The position numbers and the translations under genes were made by a program. From assembly GCA_002633005.1 (NCBI GenBank), contig NMRA01000014.1:932970-996969 (forward strand): DNA of 64,000 nucleotides, in the 5' to 3' direction. Source of the DNA: Phoronis australis (Eukaryota; Phoronida; Phoronidae). The notes under the pieces are model-generated. The model did no database searches and was not told where the DNA came from. It saw only the letters and a program-made list of their open reading frames with translations. Positions 45,008 to 56,671 of this stretch are shown here, in pieces; the first letter of the stretch is position 1; every line of letters begins with the position of its first letter.

Positions 45008-45431
45008 CATGTGCGTGAACTTGGAATCCTGCTTAATCTCAAGATACCGTATGCGTGAACTTGGAATTGAGTATTCATTTGGGCAATCAGGTGAAATTTT
45101 TTGTTCAGCGTAAAGAATTGTTGTAATAATTTTCCTCATGATCACCCATTTTTTTTCCTTTATCGTAACTTGTGCTAAATATTTGGAGGTTTATTTGAAT
45201 GGTTAAGTGATCAGTATTTCCTGGTGAATAGGATCGCCAATAGTTGAAAAAAAGATTGATTAAAATCTACTTTATTTTATTAACATGTAATTTCATTTAG
45301 TGCAGTGAAAATTTTTGTCAACGTGAACTTGATTATTTTAGTGAACTTGTCAAGTTTCAACGTGTATTCCAAGTTCACGCATTCGCGATCTTGAGATTAA
45401 GCAACAGAGATTGCAAGTTCACGCGCATCAG
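45008..45431. mobile_element. Inverted-repeat element with GTGCGTGAACTTGGAAT ends
   Basis: The left 65 bp (GTGCGTGAACTTGGAATCCT, GCTTAATCTCAAGAT, ATGCGTGAACTTGGAAT) is matched in reverse complement at about 45365-45431. Each end also holds a direct repeat of the GCGTGAACTTGGAAT core. Non-coding, with MITE-like structure. Confidence 0.65.
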
Positions 45432-45439
45432 TGCGGCTA

Positions 45440-47335
45440 TTTCCAGTTTTTGGCCAATACTCATATTACAAAAAGTCGACAATTAGCCTTTTTGGTCTCA
45501 ATCCTCGCAAAGATGTTCAATGCTGAAAACGTACGCAAGCAAGCGTTTGACATAAGTTTTATCAGTGTAGAACAGACCAGTGGTTAGCGGAAAGAACGTG
45601 AAGAGCAAAAATCGAGAAACTATCATACGGTTAAAACCCGTTGTTTAGCACCAGAAGGGGTAATGTTTTGTGATCTAGGAAAGGCTGGGTGCCACTCACA
45701 TTACAAGGCACAAAGTGTAATAGACGAAACTCGTAACCAATACCTTTTTAAAAGGTATTTTACCCGTTTAAAACAGGTGGTGAATCTACTTCTTTGGAAT
45801 GCTAGCGTGAGAGAAAAAAAATGCTTTTACGTAACAGAAATTCCAAAATCTTCCCGATCAAACTGTGCATTTTAGTCTGTTTTTCGCGTAATATGCCACT
45901 ACCAAACCCTGTTTCGATGATTTCAACCAATCCTCGTTTTGTCACCTGCTAATGCATCATTCGGCGCCCCACTTGAGTTCGTAGAAGCAGGATTCAACTA
46001 AAAATTCACACTCTCCGTGTCACAGATAAGATATCATGGTTTTTGGTGGGTAGTCTTGCCCTACAGTTGTCGTGTAACTCACCTAAAGCGTAGGTCACGT
46101 TTGCCCGTTCAGTAGACTTTGCAACTGTTCAGTGTTGTCGAGCGTTACAGTGCATTATTTTGTTTCGGAGAATTTGATGGAAGCCACATTTTGAATATCT
46201 GGTGATAGCCAAACCGGGTTTTGTAATTTTAATGGACGTACCAGTATTAAAATGAATTTCCTGTCCAATTGTTTGAAACAAAATGTTCGGTAATCATCGA
46301 CAACCTCAGCTTTCGGAATACGCCGCCTATGTTCAACCTGTGGGGCCTGAGAAAAGGTTTCGGGAGTACTTGCACTTGGCATTCATTGGTATATTTTTAA
46401 TGTAAAACGTTACCACGTTCAAAGCTTTCGTGTAATTAGCCAATGAATTTCACGAAAAATGAATACCGTAGAAAATAAACCTGAAACTTAAAGAGGCGAT
46501 CCACTCCTCTAAAAGGATACCGTTGTTTAACGAAATTTAGGTAATAAATGGCAGTTGTTTAATTGTGGGGAAAGGTTCTCTTACTAGATTAATTGCAATG
46601 CAGTACACAGCTTACAAGAAGGTGTTTGTGATAAAAGGTATGACGCCGGGAATAAAATTTCAGTGCGTGTTTTGTTTCCTTCACAATATCAGCTTGCATG
46701 ACGTGTTTTCTCATGAGTGATAAATTATTTTGTATACATGGTATTCTTCATTTTCGGATGCTGTAAATGTTTCATAGGTATCGAACGTCAACAGTTTCAA
46801 AAGCTAGTAAATTTCCTGGGTTGTCGTTATCTTCTGCGAAACATTCGGAATCTCATCAAAGCTGCATACTGGCGATCGCAATAAAGATTTGCTTTTATTA
46901 GTTATGCATGACCTTAGGATAGTGCCCGTTTTCCTTTATCGGCGCTCCCACATTAGCATCAGTCTATGACAGACTCAATGCTTTTCTGTGGATCTATGAC
47001 CTTAGGCACCTCTTCCATCGAGTCTATAGCTCACATGAAGTAGTGTATTGATGACACTGATTTACTTTCAACACAAGTAGACTTTCTCATTGACCAAGCA
47101 TTTGCCGATAGACCTAAGTCAACTCGTTTCTGAGTGTTGTGAACAGGCAGCAGTGCCCACGTCGGGATTTTCTTCAAGAAAACACGGAGCATTGATTATA
47201 AAAGTCTCCTTTTTTAGTAACATGAGTTGTCAGCAGTGAAGTTACGAATGTTGCATTTAAAAGAATGTAAACGCATACATGCATATGAATTTTTGAACGC
47301 ATCGGATAGGCAGGGGCTCGACCTTTTCGGCGGGG
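45440..47335. other. Stretch without a recognised gene
   Basis: Only short unassigned open frames (45663-45875 +, 46155-46382 -). No domain, splice-framed exon or RNA gene recognised. Confidence 0.4.
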
Positions 47336-47342
47336 NNNNNNN
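47336..47342. other. Assembly gap between poly-G and poly-C
   Basis: Seven Ns sit between GGCGGGG and a run of about 14 Cs. An opposed homopolymer pair around a gap suggests an unresolved hairpin or a collapsed C/G tract like those in the nearby MITEs. Confidence 0.9.
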
Positions 47343-47597
47343 CCCCCCCCCCCCCGACTGACGTCCCTAGCTACGGACTTGGTTGTGCTGCTTGCCCTGC
47401 TGCAGACCTGTGATTTCTGGACTGCATGTCACCAAAAATTAGGGAACCCAAAAATTAGGACGGCGAGTCAACGGGACCCCAGCAGTGGAAAGCGAAAGTA
47501 CTCAAGACCAGATGGCTCATAACCAATCATTTTTAAGCACACAATAGGAATCTCTAAATGGTTAAATGGAAACAACCAACAGGTTTGGTTTCAATGT

Positions 47598-47603
47598 TTT
47601 ATT
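47598..47603 (-). terminator. Poly(A) signal for TMEM220-like gene
   Basis: AATAAA on the minus strand, about 1.3 kb downstream of the TMEM220-like stop codon at 48896. It is the best candidate end for that transcript, though not the only possible one. Confidence 0.5.
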
Positions 47604-48239
47604 AATAGCACCTGTTTAAACATCACGGGAAAATGAAATCTTGTAAACCTAGAAGCACGAACCACTAACGTTTAACTGGAATGTATGTTTAAGAAAAACA
47701 TAATGAAAACATACGTGGGGATCAATTTTCTGGGTACTCTGGTACATGACATGCCAATAGCTCAGAGTATGCTTTTAAAAGTTACTGGCAATAAAGGTCA
47801 CATTTAAAATTCTTCAGTTACAGCACCTTTTTCACACACTTCTATTACCACCAATCCCAGCAAAGCCTATATGGTCACAGAAAAACAAAAGTATTATGTT
47901 CTAATCCTTCATGAGATCAAGATTAATGGATTGTTTAGCTGGTGAGTCTTGATTGAGAAAGGCCCTCACTCACTCTTGGGAAGAAACCCTTGTGCTTTCT
48001 AAAAAGGGTAATTTTTGTCTGAGTGGAAATTCTCCCATTGTAAAGAAAATTCGGGTTCTCCATCCAGGGTACTAGACATTTCACCAGGGACTATGTTTCA
48101 AGGGTGTTCTTTTAAATATACTCTGGAATTAGTGGGTCATCCCCAAAGATTTGCAAAGCTTTAATGAAGGATCCTCAAACTGGGACATGAATAAGCACAC
48201 ACAAATACATTGCTTTGATGTTATGATGAACCATGCATG

Positions 48240-48620
48240 GGAAATAAGAATGTATAACAGTGTTAGCAGTAACACCAGACAATGTATAACAGTGTTCACA
48301 GCAACACCAAACAATGTATAATAATGTTACCAGCAACACCAGGCCATGAATAACTTTGTTAGCATTAACACCATACAATGTATAACAGTGTTAGCAGCAA
48401 CACCAGACAATGCATAACTTTGTTAGCATTATGAGACCATACAATGTATAACAGTGTAACTAGCAGCAACACCAAGCCATGTACAATTTCGTTAGCATTG
48501 TAAGACCATACAGTATATAACAGTGCTAGCAGCAACACCAGACAATGTATAACTTTTGTTAGCAGCAGCACCAGACCACACAGTGTTCTAAGCAACAACA
48601 CTATACAATGTATTCAATGC
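48240..48620. repeat. Minisatellite in the presumed TMEM220 3' UTR
   Basis: About ten degenerate units of about 33-40 bp built on AATGTATAACAGTGTTAGCA followed by GCAACACCAGAC. The array lies between the stop codon and poly(A) signal of the minus-strand gene, so it is probably transcribed. Confidence 0.85.
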
Positions 48621-48895
48621 TCATGCTTTCAGTCCTTTCCTGGTATGTAACCAATGAGAAATATAGCAAAAACAAATGCAAAGATATCAACATCAGATCA
48701 TCTTAGACCTACTATAGGAACAGTCATAATTACAAGAAAACAACTGAATTACATTTATATGAGCATTCGCAACAAAAAACTTTTAAAACATACAACAAAA
48801 CTGAAAAGTCAGTTTCTAACAATGCTTACACCTTTCAGATAAATAAGCTGGCTTTATTTCACAAGGTAAACTCAGTTGACCCAGCGAACCTGCAG

Positions 48896-51800
48896 TCAAT
48901 CACTGTAGTTGTCCCCCAACAAACCAGGGAACATATCCTTACAGTGCCCCAAGCTGGAGTACAACGGTTTATGGAAACATGCAGCCCATATGATGAGGGG
49001 TGTAAGAGACAGACAGCCCACAACTGCGGTAGTGACAGCCAACATCCTGGTGTTTGAACCAAAGCTGGAACATGAACTTTAGGTTGTAATACTGATGATT
49101 GGAGAATGATATCCAACATTATAGTTTTATACAGTATCACATTTGTTTGAAAATGTTTCATACCAACACAAAAAGAGAAATTCAAAACACAGTATTTCCA
49201 GTATTCCGGTAAAGAAAGTTAGGTAAAAAAGGTACTACACTGCCGTACCATTTAGGTCCATAGGCATCTGTATGGAACTGCGCTTATATACGAAACTTGC
49301 TAAGCCCCTGTGGTAATATGCTTACCACTTAACTAAAAAAGGGCCGCAAAAACGGCATTATTTCAGAAATTGGCGCATGGGCCTGAAGGCAAAGCAATAC
49401 GGTAATGCAAAATCATTTAACAAATTTCATGAAAATGCACCAAAGAACTACAAAGATACAGACGCAAACGTAAAAAATGCCATTAGGAGGCACAGTAGTA
49501 TTCAAAACGTGTGCGCCTATATGCAAATTAATGTATAGGCCTATGCAGGGACATTATCTGGCATATATGCAAAAGTTTGGCACAAGTGATAATATGTAAA
49601 AAAGGCCGCAAAAAGGGCATTATTTCAGATATATGCCCACTCCATGGGCCTAAAGGCGCAACAATACGGTAAACAAAATTAAAATCATGAGCAAGTTGAA
49701 ACTAAAAATTTTTAATTTGCCACAGGGAGTATGAAATCCCACCAATAGCTGATTATTAGTAGGGAAAATGCAGAGCACAATCCACAAGATTAAGACTTCA
49801 AGAACTTGGGAAAAACAGTGCAAACAAAACTATTCAAGCGAGTCTGACGCTCACTCAAACGGCTTCCAGAACCCCAAGTCTAGCATCACCCACTCAGAAA
49901 ATAATGCCAATGACCACTACCTAAACTTTCAATTCCTTGACCAGTGAGGGGGACAAGTTGCTCAAAACCTAAATTTGAAAAAAAATGTATTTCGGCCCTC
50001 ACCTTTCATGTGATGTAAATCTTAGAACAAGAAGCCAAGCAATAACGATCATCGTCCCTGCTAATTCTCTGAAAATATAACAAACGAATAAGAGAGGCCA
50101 GCAAGACAGTCACAAATGAACGAACCATTCCTGGGGTATTGCATAAAATATTCCCCTTTTACAATATAAACTAAATAAAGCAGATACATAAAATCATTGA
50201 TTTCATATTTTGATGTCTACATCGGCAAATCAGCTGTTGTGTACTGTTGTTGATTGTATTTATTAAAGATATATTGACTCCTGGTACATTACCAATGGCT
50301 TCAAAAATGGCAGAGTTTAAGGTGAAATAAAATCGAAGTGATTTATTAAAGCCAAAATAAAACCTATGAGCTCCATTCGAATTTTAGTATAACCAGTGTT
50401 AACTTGGCCTCACTTCACGGCTCAGTTTCTCATGACTGGTTGCAAACCAAAACAATCAGGATTCGGCATTGCATTTTGAACTTGGAGGGGTACCTAGTCC
50501 CCACAGTGGCTTAGAGTTTTCAAGAACGGTTGTAAATCATTGATGTCATTCACACACAGCAGGTTTTTTGAAACTGACACACAATGTCAGTGAAAATAGT
50601 TCTTTATGAACCCCGCTTATAGTCATACAACAGTCCCAGTTGGCCTTTGTAAGTAAACACAGCTTAACAAAGAGTTTCTGGTCCTGGCTGACAAGGTAAT
50701 TGTTTTATTACCCTTTTAGGTTTTGAATATGGCAGCCCAAAATGGTATATTTCAGATGGGAATCAGGAAGACACTACCAGTGGCAATAGACAAATTGACG
50801 AATCAGCTCTAAGTATAACATAAGTATAGGTTGTACCCAGAAGTACGCCACTCACCTTCCTTCTTCATGCTGTAGAGGATTCACAAAGTTTTCTTTTAAT
50901 ATCCCAGTCAAAACCATAAATAAATAAATAGAATGTAATGTACTCAAGATGACGACCAAGCCACACGTTACTTTCCACAATGTTTTTCCTGAAAACAAAA
51001 TTAATTCAATTAATTCTTGAAAATGTGCAGTTTTGTACCTTGATAGGCAGAGTTGTTTATAACATTTTGTGACCCAGCTCCTCATGCTTGGAGTGATTAA
51101 TTCTGTCCCTGCCTGTGAGCACAGCACGAATGATTATTGCTGGGAAATTTTAAGTTCGCACACCTTTGGCTTAGCATTGAGCTTATAGTGACCAATTAGT
51201 CAATGTTGTAGGTGGCTACAACAACATTCACTACACTTTAGCTATTTTACTCTTTGAGTTTCCTGAAGAACCTGTGCTACCCAAAGAGTGTCAAGCTTTC
51301 ATCAAAACTACTTTTGTATAGTACGGGCTTCAGCTTAGTTTGTGGTGATATCAGCAACTTCTTCAATATCAGCATGAGGTAATGACAAGAGCGGAGAGTT
51401 GGTAGAATACACTTTTAACCCCATTAAAAGTTGCTTAAGCACATACATTGATTTAAAAGGCCTGGAGAAGTCAGAGTCTATACCCTCCAGCACTCAACAG
51501 AATACAATAGGGTAAAAGCTCACCAGTTTAGGAAACAACATGGCCGACAAATGAAAACTTATTTTGTCATTTTTCCATGTAACATATGTAACACAAACTC
51601 AAATGATTTTCCGTCATGCGGATTTAGGAGGGGGGGGCAGTGCCGCCTTAGCTGCCGCAAGGAAAATGAAAGAGCAACAACGAGAAGCGTGAGGAAATAT
51701 TGAAGACAGTATGAAGTGGGAGCGGAATCGGATGAGGGGGGGCTCAGATCGCAGATCGCGGCAACCGTGTTCCTGTTTTTTCTTAGTCTACCAATAGACT

Positions 51801-53700
51801 TTGCGAACAGGAAGTGCACATCCTTGGCCTCGCAACTTTCAGGCCGCTTGTGCATACAATCACGCTTTGCCCAAGAGGCAACATGTTGGGCCTCCCCTTA
51901 TGTTATCCTAGATCCACCACTGTATTCCATATTCAAGTGTTGTTCCACACAGCTACCAACAAGGTTTTGAAAATTTATGGGCATATTAGAAATTCTTAAA
52001 TAATGAAAAATTGGCATTTATTTTTTTCGGAAACTGGTGAGACAAGCTTTAACATTACGTGCTATGATTTTCAGATTCTATGTTTGATGTGGCAAATGCA
52101 TGATAAGGCTGACTTACTGACAATATCTTGATTTATCATGGCACAAATTGACAAAATAGCTGGTATGGTGTATGCAGGCTGAAATGAAATGAAACAAAAA
52201 GTTTAATTATTCTCAGTGTATCCATCCTCAGTAGTACATGTAGATCAGATCACATGACTGACTTTGAAAGCATTTAGAGCAGGATAGCGATAACTTTTAA
52301 CTAACTTTTGCCAGAGTAGAAAACTTAAACCGTTAATATGTTATCAGAGTTCCTTGACGTATACCCAGATACACATCAAAATCACCATGACACAGCCATT
52401 TGCTTATTAACTTCTACACAGCAACATTTTATTTACTGAACTCATCACTCCTAGACAAATAATTCAAGTTGATAGTACACTTAATGAACAAGTTGGGTGA
52501 GCTCTCTACTGGAGGGCATTGAACTAGGTCAACATTAATTTTGTGTTTATCTGCCATATTTGTTTTAATAGTAAATATTGAGATGAACCAGATATTGCGA
52601 CAGGAAATCAAGTCATAAAAGTTGTCACAGAGCAGGTGGAATGTGTTGTTGGCCTCATTATGCCAACATGGAGACATTAAATTATAGAACACCGAAGGTT
52701 CAGCACTATTACGTCTAATTACACATTAATTGACACAGTTAGATACTTACAATCCACAGCCAAGGATCAGGGTCATTGATCTGGAAAAAATGGTGGAATG
52801 TGAATGGGTGCAAATTGATGTTTTTGACCATTTGCACTGTGTGTTTGTTACACTTCACAGTGAAAGTTTACAATTCAGTTACATGACAGTCTTAGTCCAA
52901 AGGTGCACTAGTCTGAAAATGAATAAGATTTTGAATGCCGGTGTATTTTTCATATTTTTCTACATGTAATATATTCACAATACTTTGGTTGTTAGTCCCA
53001 GTGGCGCAGTCGGCAGTCGCCTGCCGGGTACTAATATACTAGTGTTCTGGTTTCCTGCAGGTGCAAAATTGGACTTAAGGCATGCCTTGAGTGGTTCCAG
53101 CCCAATATTCCGACAACCAGTGCAGTTCAGGTGCAGCACTACACATGCTGTATAATGTATCAGTGAGTTTAGTACAATGCTGATAATCATTGCATATTAA
53201 TGCTTTATGGCTCGGTTCCGCCTTATTAGTAGATGTTCAGACTTGAGCACCTTAAGACAACTTACAAAAATTGCATACAAGATGATACACCATGATGTCA
53301 ATACACATCTTTTTTTAACTTGATTGCATCAAATGACATAAAACCTCAACCTTGGGCCAACACTGGGGTTATCAACAGAGGAGGACTACTGCCGAATATT
53401 GGGATTAACACAAGACAGTGTTTACCTGAACACAGTATCATTACAAGAAGAGGCTTACCTGAACATATGGTTAGCACAAGAGGAGATTTTCCTGAACATA
53501 GGCTTTAACACTACAAGATATTTACCTGAACACACAGGTTACAAGCTGATTACCTAGCAAACATATTACTTAACAATAAGAAGATGTTTACCTGGACATA
53601 AGCTGACAACAGAAGAAATACAGTCATTACAAAGCAGATGAACTTCCACACAATGAGCCATTCAGGAGAAGGTGGAGCAACCTTACTGTCCCCCAGTAAG
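48896..53700 (-). CDS. TMEM220: TMEM220-like multi-pass membrane protein (first exon not found)
   Basis: Six exons join in frame: 53592-53700, 52751-52780 (only 30 bp), 52118-52178, 50856-50988, 50003-50068 and 48896-49064 (TGA). Phases are 2/0, 0/0, 0/1, 1/2, 2/2 and 2/stop, and each boundary has a consensus splice site. The product has about 188 residues plus a missing N-terminus, against about 160 for human TMEM220. Hallmarks in order: SAYVQINDPDPWLWIPAYTI and PAILSICAMI, then TLWKVTCGLVVILSTLHSIY, HEEGRELAGTMIVIAWLLVL, and a last helix GCLSLTPLIIWAAC. Human TMEM220 has the equivalent VQVNDPD, YTIPAVL, EEEGRELSG and AW motifs. The protein is a small predicted four-to-five helix membrane protein of unclear biochemical role. 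It lies head to head with the alpha2-delta-like gene at 56672. Confidence 0.9.
51616..51922. mobile_element. MITE-like element, type 1, copy 2
   Basis: Ends GCGGATTTAGGAGGGGG and TTATCCTAGATCCACCACTG, with interior TTAGCTGCCGCAAGGAAAAT and AAGCGTGAGGAAATATTGA homologous to 7775-8008. It lies in an intron of the TMEM220-like gene. Confidence 0.7.
53345..53600. repeat. Tandem repeat built on the exon-intron junction of TMEM220
   Basis: Degenerate units of about 33 bp (TTTACCTGAACATAGG-like plus TTAACACAAGAGGAGA-like) run up to and include the donor of the 53592-53700 exon (on the minus strand CTTATGTCCAG|GTAAAC). On the minus strand several units read TATGTTCAG|GTAA, near-copies of that donor. 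Confidence 0.65.
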
Positions 53701-55540
53701 CTGTATCTGTAACTCTATTCAAATACGTAACAACAATTAGATATGGTTATGGTTATCCATCAATAAGACATCAGATTCAAAAGAACTACTAGTACCAGCA
53801 GTCGTCCCGGTAACAGCCCAGGCCGCTTAAAATGAGGAGCTCAAAAAGAAGGGGTGACATTAATCCAAGACTGGTTGTTCAAAAACTATCTTTTTGATAA
53901 GTCGGTGTGGGAACTCACCCAAGCATTCACCAAGGCTTGAAGTCCTGGGTGGTATAATTGATGTTGAATTTTATGTTCATGAGTTAAATAATAAAGTATT
54001 GGCGGATTGTAGATGATGTAGTGGGGCTTTTAATTACTGTTTCAAGCTATTGGTTGTTCATTGTGACCTCCTTAACTTGGAGGAGTATGGCGTTACAAAT
54101 TTCTAGCTTTTATGATTGTGATTTCAACAACTTTACTGAAATTATGCTACACTATAAAGCAAAGTATGAGTATGATGTCAGAGTCAGTGAGTGGCGGGGT
54201 CTCTCTGTCAGATTTTCTCTCCCATCAAATGACAGATTTCAAAAACTTCAGAAGATAGTTTTATGTCACTGTGACAAAAATATTTAAATGTGAGGAGCTA
54301 TCAAAAAATACAACTTCACAATTTTTATGAAAAACAAAAATAAATTAAATATTTTAGAGAATTGTAATAGCGTTGTAAGATTGTGTAATTGAAACCGCTG
54401 TTTCCCTATCACACAGAGTACCCAATCAATGACAGTATGATCAAGTGTAACAACTGAAATTTTAATAAATGATATCTACTTTCCCAAAATGTTAACTCAT
54501 AGCTTTACTCAGAGGTAAAAACTAGAATTTTGTAGATATTTGGCTAAAAACAAAGACTTATCAATGGCCCCAGGTATGAAAAGTAAAGTATGACAATAGT
54601 AAAAACAAAGTTAACATTAAATTTGGCATACAGGGGCAATAGTAGAGTACCACACAAAAAGTTACAGCCAAGAACATTAAATGAAACACGCATATGTATA
54701 CACATTGAGCTATAATTAGCCCTTACCCTGACTCTGAAGACAATTTAGTCAACATGATTTGAACATATCTATGAAAATTGGTTGCAGCTAACTCGAGCTT
54801 CCTTCACCAGTTGCCAGTTTGAGGAAGTTACACGAAATCACGCCTGTTGATGAACAAAGGGTCCAAAGGATGCAAATCTTTCAAATTCCACCGGATATCT
54901 TCTCATGCTATATTTTGTAAGTGTCACATGCAAGGTCATGCAAGGTCATGCACTTCGCTCATGAGTCTCACGCTTGTCCTTACCTAACTCGAGTAACATC
55001 AATTGAAAGTCTTTGTGGTTACCACACCCAGAAAAGGTTAACAGCAACCAAAAAAGTGGAGTAGGAATTCTTCACCAAAGTCATTGTAATTCCCATAGAC
55101 ATGCTTCATCAAAGATATGTGTAGAACCAGAAAGCGGGATCGCTGTAGAAAGCAAGTGCATTTTAATTTTAAGAGTAAAATGTATTTTTGACTAGGTGAA
55201 AACCTCTTATTTGGTGACCAGATTTGGTTTACCACCCATTTAAAATACATGGGATGAAATTAGTACAAAAAGTGACAGGGAGTATTGTAGCCCCTGTATA
55301 CCCAGTCAAGGGGCTACATGTTAATGTGTAGGTTTCTAGAAGTAAGCGGGAGTTAAAACACAGCTACCCGAGCTTGAATAAAACCCAATCTAAGCACCCA
55401 TTCCTCACGGCCATATTGCAATTTGAAAACCTACCAGCAGCCTCCCATCAGCATTATATCCGGGAAACCATAAAACTAACAAATCAAAAGATGCCACAGC
55501 CAAGGGCAACGACGAATGATGTTGTAGTGATAGCCGAGAT
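53701..55540. other. Upstream part of the TMEM220-like gene, first exon not located
   Basis: The first coding exon (ending in phase 2) should lie here or up to about 56500. No ATG-bearing frame with a matching donor was convincing. No other feature recognised apart from AT-rich sequence. Confidence 0.4.
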
Positions 55541-55545
55541 TACCC

Positions 55546-55612
55546 CCACCTGGGAATTGAACCAATGAACCCCATAAAACTGATGAGCATGCTAACCATT
55601 CAGCTAATAGGC
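55546..55612 (-). repeat. tRNA-like SINE head
   Basis: On the minus strand an A-box-like TTAGCTGAATGGTTAGCATG is followed 35 bp later by GGTTCAATTCC, a near-consensus B box. The T-stem and acceptor stem do not pair properly, so it is a SINE promoter or tRNA pseudogene. Confidence 0.55.
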
Positions 55613-55639
55613 AATTGCCCATTAGCGAGTGGCTAACAA

Positions 55640-56510
55640 AGGCTCATATGATTCACCGGAAGCGCATCTGATCTACAATGTTGACGACTATAACAGACGT
55701 GCTCAAATAATGTTCACTAAATTGTCTCTAGACTTCAGTCATGGTATGTGTTAATTATAACTCATTGCCTATGTATGCATTCTTCATTCGATGCTACTCA
55801 CTGTACACTGAGATGAGTAACTTTTTTGGGATATGCTATTAAATATGCTAATTATGCTACGGGCTGTGGTGCCTGATGACCAGTTTAATTTGTGGAGACC
55901 ACGGTCACGTTCGATTTTAAGAATCACGAGTATTCATGAGAAATTATGGATGTTTTACACAATACCTCCATATGAATGCCTCAATTCCACCACTCAACCG
56001 CAGTCAGTGCGTTCAATATCATCGCATATGGCAGTATGGTCACGTCTCCGTCGGAAATGTAAACACGGAAGTTGATTCCGGTTGTGACCAGGCAGTCGAA
56101 ACTCTATGAAATAAACCAAAAACCTGCCTTTTGTTGAAATTTTGAAAATTCCTGGAATTCAGTTTTAATTATAAAAAATAATGTAATATGTGTTCTCCTT
56201 ACAATGAAAAATATGCCTTTATGCAATATTTCCACAACGGTCATAATAGCTGTATTTTGCGACCACTTTCATAATACGGTCAATACTCGGTAATCAAAGC
56301 TAGTGTTGGTTTTAGGAAGTGAATTACTGATATATTTTTGTCAGAGGCGAGTGCTAGTTTTGCGTTTCATGACCGTAATTGAGTTAAAAGTGAAGTTTGT
56401 TTTCTGAAGAAACGCAAGACCAAAGATATCGTTTGTAGACGATGGCCAGACGACTGTGACTTGTCTTAGTCAGTGATCACGTCACACAGTCCATTGATAG
56501 TGCTGTGAAA
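55640..56510. promoter_or_regulatory. Presumed divergent promoter region
   Basis: This interval separates the minus-strand TMEM220-like gene from the plus-strand alpha2-delta-like gene, so it should hold the promoter of the latter and perhaps of both. No specific element is identified. Confidence 0.3.
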
Positions 56511-56516
56511 GAATGG

Positions 56517-56603
56517 ATGGACCTTAAATTTGCCATTGTCTTTGTCTTTATCTGGCCGTGGCCCTCGGTCGGTGGACTACATTTGTCTGGCAGTGTTACT
56601 TAA
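56517..56603 (+). CDS. Upstream ORF with signal-peptide-like sequence
   Basis: ATG at 56517 opens a 28-codon frame (MDLKFAIVFVFIWPWPSVGG, then LHLSGSVT, stop) 68 bp upstream of, and out of frame with, the main ATG at 56672. It would be a uORF if it lies in the leader, or a coding first exon of an alternative transcript if spliced at the internal GGTGGA. Confidence 0.3.
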   Translation: MDLKFAIVFVFIWPWPSVGGLHLSGSVT

Positions 56604-56671
56604 CATCTTTATCAGTTGGTAGCGTGGCAAATTAACCTGTATAGTGTAGAAACTCCCATTAAACTTTCATC

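Noticed and set aside
48240-48620. CRISPR-like array
   Set aside because: Units are degenerate, spacers are not unique, and the DNA is eukaryotic. It is a minisatellite.
48859-49185. 108-residue frame on the minus strand
   Set aside because: It is a shadow in another frame of the last TMEM220-like exon (48896-49064).
53000-53110. tRNA-like sequence (AGTGGCGCAGTCGG with GGTTCCAGCCC)
   Set aside because: The spacing between the boxes is about 90 bp with no plausible folding. At most an old SINE.
55546-55612. Functional tRNA gene on the minus strand
   Set aside because: A and B boxes are present, but the T-stem and acceptor stem do not pair.
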